NCBI RefSeq assembly: GCF_900167935.1
Contig: NZ_FUYL01000002.1
Span: forward strand, 124,001-188,000
DNA length: 64,000 bases
DNA from: Maribacter arcticus
GTDB lineage: Bacteria; Bacteroidota; Bacteroidia; Flavobacteriales; Flavobacteriaceae
Direction: 5' to 3'
Numbering within the stretch: the first letter of the stretch is position 1; the number at the start of each line of letters is the position of its first letter. Under the pieces are notes generated by a model. It did no database searches. It worked only from the letters and a program-made list of their open reading frames with translations, and had not been told where the DNA came from. Positions 59,830 to 64,000 of the stretch are shown one piece after another. Made by a program: the position numbers and the translations under genes.

Positions 59830-61902
59830 ATGAAAACTACATATATATTATTATTCACCCTTTTCTGCTTCTTCGCCTTACAAGCGCAAGTAGACCGTTC
59901 TATTATGCCAACACCGGGTGCGGCGCCAGAAATTAATTTAGGCGAACCCGAAACTTTTAATCTAAATAATGGCTTAAAAGTCTTAGTTGTTGAAAATCAT
60001 AAATTACCTAGAGTATCCATTCAATTGTCAATAGATAATCCACCTATTTTAGAAGGTGATAAGGCTGGCGTTGCCAGTTTAACAGGAAGCCTACTAGGCA
60101 AGGGCTCTAAAAACATTGCCAAAGATGAATTCAACGAAGAAATTGATTTTTTAGGCGCTCGACTTAGCTATAGTTCACAAGGTGCTTACGCTCAATCTCT
60201 TTCTAAATATTTTCCTAGGATGATGGAACTTATGGCCGATGCTGCTATATATCCAAACTTCACACAAGAAGAATTTGACAAGGAAAAAGATAAAATTCTT
60301 GCAGGACTTAAAGCTGAAGAAAAGGTAGTTTCTGCTATATCAGGTAGAGTACAACGCGCACTAGCCTATGGGAAAAACCACCCATATGGGGAATTCGCTA
60401 CTGAGAAAACTGTAAATAATGTTACCCTTGCTGATGTAGAGGAATTTTACAGGGATTATTTTGTGCCTTCAAATGCCTATCTAATTGTAATTGGAGACGT
60501 AACCTTAGATGAAGTCAAGACATTGACAGACACCTTTTTCACCTCATGGACGAAGGCCGTACCGCCAAGTTTCAGCTATTCGGAACCTAAAAACGTACCG
60601 AACACACAGATAAATTTAGTTGACATGCCCAATGCTGTACAATCTGAAATTACCGTACAGAATATTGTTACCCTAAAAATGAAAGATGATGATTTTATTG
60701 CCGCATTATTAGCAAATCAAATTTTAGGAGGCGGTTCTGATAGTAGGCTAAACCTAAATCTTAGAGAAGATAAAGGGTTTACCTACGGAGCATATACTTC
60801 ATTAGGAAATGACAAATACGCTCCTTCAAGATTCACAGCTTCAGCAGAGGTAAGAAACATGGTTACCGACAGTTCAATAGTAGAAATATTAAAAGAACTT
60901 GAGCTTATTAATGCTCAACCGGTCACTGAAAAAGAGCTTAAAACCACTAAAGCATTATATGCCGGAAGTTTTATAATGGCTTTAGAAAACCCACAGACCA
61001 TTGCAAGGTATGCTTTGAATGTAGAAAAGGAAGATTTACCAAAAGACTTTTATAAATCATTTTTAGAAAAACTAGAGAACGTTAGTAAAGCGGATGTAGA
61101 ACTAGCTGCCAAAAAGTATTTCAATGTTAACAATGCACGCGTTGTAGTAGTAGGAAAAGGAAGTGAAATTTTATCGAGTCTTGAAAATATTGATTTCCAT
61201 GGTAAAAAATTACCTGTTTTGTCTTATTCTAAAACAGCCGATAGAATCGAAACTCCTGATTATAAAGCATCGGCACCTGAAGGCATTACAGTCAAAACAG
61301 TTATTGAAAAATACATTAAATCAATCGGAGGCAAAGCCAAATTGGAAGCCGCTAAATCTTACGCCATGACTGCTGCTGCAGAAATGCAAGGAATGAAGCT
61401 TGAGCTAGAAATGAAGAAAACCACTAATAATCAATTTATGCAGGATGTAAAAATGATGGGGAATTCGATGAGCAAGCAAGTACTTAATGGTGATAGTGGC
61501 TATATGGTAGCACAAGGCCAACGTAAAGATTTCTCAGAGGAGGAAGTCATGAAAATTAAAGAGGAGTCAGCACTTTTTCCTGAACTAAACTATGCGACAC
61601 TTGAAGGAATATCATTAGAAGGCATGGAAATGGTTGGCGACAAAAATGCATACAAACTAAAGGTAAACGACAATAAATTGGCCTTTTACGATATAGAAAC
61701 CGGACTAAAACTGCAAGAGGTTAATATAACCGAAATGCAAGGACAGCAAATGACAAGTACTTCTAACTTTGAAAATTACCAAGAAGTAGACGGAATTTTA
61801 TTCCCATTTAAATTAATTCAAACAGTGGGGCCTCAAAATTTTGAGTTCATAGTTTCTGAAATTAAGATTAATGATGGTGTTTCCGCTATTGATTTTGAAT
61901 AA
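59830..61902 (+). CDS. M16 peptidase partner (inactive) with C-terminal lipoprotein-like domain
   Basis: 690 aa. Signal peptide MKTTYILLFTLFCFFALQAQ. Residues about 35-460 are an M16 pair of lobes; the position of HxxEH reads AGVASLTGSLLGKGS without the zinc ligands, while the R/Y pair of the non-catalytic subunit is kept (LREDKGFTYGAYTS). Residues about 480-690 are a separate beta-rich domain (IKSIGGKAKLEAAKSYAMTAAAEMQGM, GLKLQEVNITEMQGQQMTSTSNFENYQEVDGILFPFKL) like LolA/outer-membrane lipoprotein-sorting proteins. Such fusions are common in Bacteroidetes. Works with the preceding gene. Confidence 0.9.
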   Translation: MKTTYILLFTLFCFFALQAQVDRSIMPTPGAAPEINLGEPETFNLNNGLKVLVVENHKLPRVSIQLSIDNPPILEGDKAGVASLTGSLLGKGSKNIAKDEFNEEIDFLGARLSYSSQGAYAQSLSKYFPRMMELMADAAIYPNFTQEEFDKEKDKILAGLKAEEKVVSAISGRVQRALAYGKNHPYGEFATEKTVNNVTLADVEEFYRDYFVPSNAYLIVIGDVTLDEVKTLTDTFFTSWTKAVPPSFSYSEPKNVPNTQINLVDMPNAVQSEITVQNIVTLKMKDDDFIAALLANQILGGGSDSRLNLNLREDKGFTYGAYTSLGNDKYAPSRFTASAEVRNMVTDSSIVEILKELELINAQPVTEKELKTTKALYAGSFIMALENPQTIARYALNVEKEDLPKDFYKSFLEKLENVSKADVELAAKKYFNVNNARVVVVGKGSEILSSLENIDFHGKKLPVLSYSKTADRIETPDYKASAPEGITVKTVIEKYIKSIGGKAKLEAAKSYAMTAAAEMQGMKLELEMKKTTNNQFMQDVKMMGNSMSKQVLNGDSGYMVAQGQRKDFSEEEVMKIKEESALFPELNYATLEGISLEGMEMVGDKNAYKLKVNDNKLAFYDIETGLKLQEVNITEMQGQQMTSTSNFENYQEVDGILFPFKLIQTVGPQNFEFIVSEIKINDGVSAIDFE

Positions 61903-61923
61903 CATTTGAATTATTAAGTATAG

Positions 61924-61950
61924 AAAAACCCGCTATCTAGCGGGTTTTTT
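61924..61950. terminator. Rho-independent terminator
   Basis: ACCCGCTA and TAGCGGGT form an 8-bp stem flanked by AAAA and TTTTT, between the M16 operon and the convergent GIN-domain gene. Confidence 0.88.
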
Positions 61951-61974
61951 GTTTTTTCCTGAAAGGCTAAATTA

Positions 61975-62718
61975 CTATCCTATCTTTCTTATTCTCGCTT
62001 CGCCAAAAATTAATCCTTTATCTACCTCTGGGTTACCTGAATAGTTTACATTAGTTTCACCATAGCATGTAACTTTTAATCGGTCCACAACATTCACCCT
62101 AAAGTTACTTTCACCGTAGGCGGTAATTTTAGTTTCGTCAGCAACCATACCTTCGGTATTTACTTCGCTTTCTCCATATGCTCTAAACACTTGGCGTGAT
62201 ACCGTGCCTTCACCAATTTCCAAATAACTGCTACCATAAATTGCAACGGTCATTTCATCTATAGAAACCGAGTCAAAATAAACTTTTGCCTCACCATACA
62301 AGGACATTTTAAAATCATCGGCATTAAAAAGATTTTTACATCTTACTATCTCTTCGCCTCTAATAGATAAATTCTCGAGCTTTCTATAGGTTACTGTAAC
62401 CGATGCCATGGTACCATTATATAATGGCTTACTGCCTCGCCATTGATTACTAGATATACGCTCAGACTTTGTTACCATCTTAGCACCATCTAAGTACAAT
62501 CGTAAGGTTCTACCCTCTACTTCTACGTTTATTTTATCTAATGAAATTTTTGCATTATCAATTACAACGCTTTCTTCATCACCTTCAACAAGGTTTACTT
62601 CAATATGCGGACTTACAATTAACTTATCAAATGATTTAACGTTATATGTTTTTTCTTGAGCTTGAATTCCGCCTATAATGAATACCAAGGTTAAAGCAGT
62701 AAAAATTAATTTTTTCAT
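61975..62718 (-). CDS. GIN-domain (DUF2807) secreted protein
   Basis: 247 aa. Signal peptide MKKLIFTALTLVFIIGGIQAQ. The mature protein is a head-GIN domain: KSFDKLIVSPHIEVNLVEGDEESVVIDNA, VTYRKLENLSIRGEEIV, then repeated short strands of the FKMSLYGEAKVYFDS, MTVAIYGSSYLEIGEG, TKITAYGESNFRVNVV, KVTCYGETNVNYSG type. The repeats of Y-G-E/S give a right-handed beta helix. Thought to be surface or periplasmic; function unknown. Single gene. Confidence 0.88.
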   Translation of the reverse strand: MKKLIFTALTLVFIIGGIQAQEKTYNVKSFDKLIVSPHIEVNLVEGDEESVVIDNAKISLDKINVEVEGRTLRLYLDGAKMVTKSERISSNQWRGSKPLYNGTMASVTVTYRKLENLSIRGEEIVRCKNLFNADDFKMSLYGEAKVYFDSVSIDEMTVAIYGSSYLEIGEGTVSRQVFRAYGESEVNTEGMVADETKITAYGESNFRVNVVDRLKVTCYGETNVNYSGNPEVDKGLIFGEARIRKIG

Positions 62719-62806
62719 GAGTTCTAGTTTTTAATCTAATTACTTCTGTTAAAAGACAATACTATATTTTATTTGTTACAGTTGTTTTTGATTTAACCCC
62801 CACTAA

Positions 62807-63682
62807 TTATTGTTTTTTTCGATTTACAAGCCATACACCAAACAAAATAATCAGTCCGCCTAATAACTGAACCATTGAAATTCGTTCACCATCTAAAAAG
62901 CCCCATAATACTGCTACAAGAGGTATTAAGTATGTTACGGACGCTGCAAAAACCGGGCTAGAAAGCTTGATAAGCTTATTAAATAATATGTTCGCCAATG
63001 CTGTACCCAATAATGCCAATGCCAACAGATACCAAACTGCTTGCTGCATAGCAGCACTATCTACAAAATGACTGAAAACCCCTGAATATATAAGCAAAAT
63101 TAAAGCTGGAAAAAAAGATACTCCAAAACTTGCAGTCGTTACCGCCAATGGGCTTAAATGTGATAAGTGCTTTTTAATGATATTGATATTAAAGGCATAG
63201 CCTAATGCAGAAAAAATAATAAAGAACGAATACCAATAGTTTTGATTGATGTTATTCTCCATTCCTGCAGCGATAAGCACTACAGTTCCTAATAGCCCAA
63301 TAAACACCCCCAGAATCTGCCGGCCTTTTAAGGCTAGTCCAAAAAGAGCAATTCCGACCAAAGTGGTGAACAATGGCGCAACAGAATTTAAAATCGATGT
63401 AATGCCACTACTTATTTCCGTTTGCGCTAAAGCAAAGAAAAATGGAGGAAAAAATGAACTACACAGACCAGCAACAACCACCCATTTCCAATCGGCTTTT
63501 TCTAGAGTTTTCAATGACTTAAAGCCTATTAAAAAAAGTAAAAGGGAAGCAAATAAAATACGTAGCCCCCCAACTTGAATAGGTGTAAAGCCCAACAATG
63601 ATTTTTTAATCAGAATAAAAGATGAACCCCATATCATTGATAGAATAATAAGGTAACCCCACTTTTGATCAATATTTTTCAA
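62807..63682 (-). CDS. EamA/DMT-family transporter
   Basis: 291 aa with ten transmembrane helices in two EamA repeats: the first runs from WGYLIILSMIWGSSFILIKKSL to VLIAAGMENN, the second from YWYSFFIIFSALGYAFNINIIKK to the C-terminal LLGGLIILFGVWLVNRKKQ. Motifs WGSSFILIKKSLLGFTPIQVGGLRILFASLLL and ITSILNSVAPLFTTLVGIALFG are typical. Such proteins export amino acids or other metabolites; the substrate is unknown. Single gene. Confidence 0.92.
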   Translation of the reverse strand: MKNIDQKWGYLIILSMIWGSSFILIKKSLLGFTPIQVGGLRILFASLLLFLIGFKSLKTLEKADWKWVVVAGLCSSFFPPFFFALAQTEISSGITSILNSVAPLFTTLVGIALFGLALKGRQILGVFIGLLGTVVLIAAGMENNINQNYWYSFFIIFSALGYAFNINIIKKHLSHLSPLAVTTASFGVSFFPALILLIYSGVFSHFVDSAAMQQAVWYLLALALLGTALANILFNKLIKLSSPVFAASVTYLIPLVAVLWGFLDGERISMVQLLGGLIILFGVWLVNRKKQ

Positions 63683-63839
63683 CTCCTTAAATTTTAAGCA
63701 AAAGTGGCTTTTTTTCTAAGATAATGATTGGTCTAAGCTCTTATTTTAATAATTGTTTACGGTATGCATTTTCGATATTTGCTATCTTTACAAAAGCATC
63801 TTTTTAAGTATTACTTTTTATTAACCATAAAATGTTAAA

Positions 63840-64000
63840 ATGAAAATCAACTATTTACTTCTAAACATTATTATGTTCTGTTTAACAGCAAATATTTTGG
63901 TAGCTCAAGACACTTCTAACACAATTACTGTAATTAAATCTGCCTCATCTACAGTCGTTACTCTCGAAATTGATGGTATGGCTTGTCAAGAAGGTTGTGC
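63840..64000 (+). CDS. Secreted protein with HMA-type metal-binding domain (partial, cut by window edge)
   Basis: 53 codons visible from ATG 63840. Signal peptide MKINYLLLNIIMFCLTA, cut near LVAQ, then a short linker and the start of a heavy-metal-associated domain: VTLEIDGMACQEGC, where GMxCxxxC is close to the copper/heavy-metal binding GMxCxxC but has one extra residue between cysteines. The remainder lies beyond the window. Probably a periplasmic or outer-membrane copper- or cation-binding protein. Confidence 0.65.
   Translation, partial: MKINYLLLNIIMFCLTANILVAQDTSNTITVIKSASSTVVTLEIDGMACQEGC

Noticed and set aside
1-64000. Search for CRISPR arrays, tRNAs, rRNAs, transposases and phage genes
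   Set aside because: No regularly spaced repeats, no cloverleaf-like T-loop motifs, and no transposase or phage-type proteins were seen by eye.

Overview
This 64 kb window is ordinary chromosomal sequence from a low-GC, probably marine member of the Flavobacteriaceae (Bacteroidota). The evidence is consistent across the window: type IX secretion C-terminal domains (types A and B), many family-specific DUF proteins (DUF4296, DUF4271, DUF3098, DUF3127, DUF4301, DUF4199), weak Shine-Dalgarno sequences, and AT-rich promoters with the Bacteroidetes -7 element TANNTTTG. I see no tRNA, rRNA, CRISPR array, insertion sequence or prophage. Most genes are intact housekeeping or envelope functions, and many are followed by clear Rho-independent terminators.

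Layout. 0-11 kb: small T9SS and lipoprotein genes, tyrS, an SDR oxidoreductase, DUF4296 with a dihydroorotase-type amidohydrolase, two polyprenol-linked sugar transferases, DUF4271 and hemD. 11-24 kb: pckA, glycerate kinase with a DASS transporter, DUF423, a lysine/saccharopine-dehydrogenase-type gene with an Lrp regulator, a YugP-like protease, ald, a SemiSWEET transporter, a dispersed repeat-like inverted repeat, and leuS. 24-30 kb: a large T9SS type B protein, then the ftsX-DUF3098-uppP-truB envelope/RNA cluster. 30-36.4 kb: a TetR-ABC-HlyD-TolC export operon whose ABC nucleotide-binding domain has lost its catalytic motifs, with a 25-bp palindromic operator candidate in front of tetR. 37-40 kb: a putative bicarbonate-uptake locus (CutA/PII-like protein, LysR regulator, conserved small protein, tiny membrane protein, SbtA). 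In it, the LysR gene carries two in-frame TAG codons and the small protein appears to carry a third.

40-56 kb: tag, aat, DUF3127, a histidine kinase, HIT, greA with a structured leader, and a Rieske-like lipoprotein lacking canonical ligands. Next comes a thiamine-uptake region. A TPP riboswitch precedes a TonB-dependent receptor. After a small-gene island, a tight operon encodes a phosphopantetheinyl transferase, a thiamine-binding-type protein, a PnuC/PnuT transporter, a NadR-like kinase and DUF4301. ahcY is divergent from this operon. 56-64 kb: a deoxyribonucleotidase, rplU-rpmA (L21 carries a helix-hairpin-helix extension), a pair of M16 peptidases, a GIN-domain protein, an EamA exporter, and the start of an HMA-domain protein cut by the window edge.

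The most notable material is the SbtA locus with clustered amber codons, the ATPase-dead-looking exporter, the TPP receptor leader with a hairpin over its start codon, and the small paralogous secreted genes at 49-50 kb, one of which has lost the start codon for its signal peptide. All family names come from recognising sequence motifs by eye; no database search was run.
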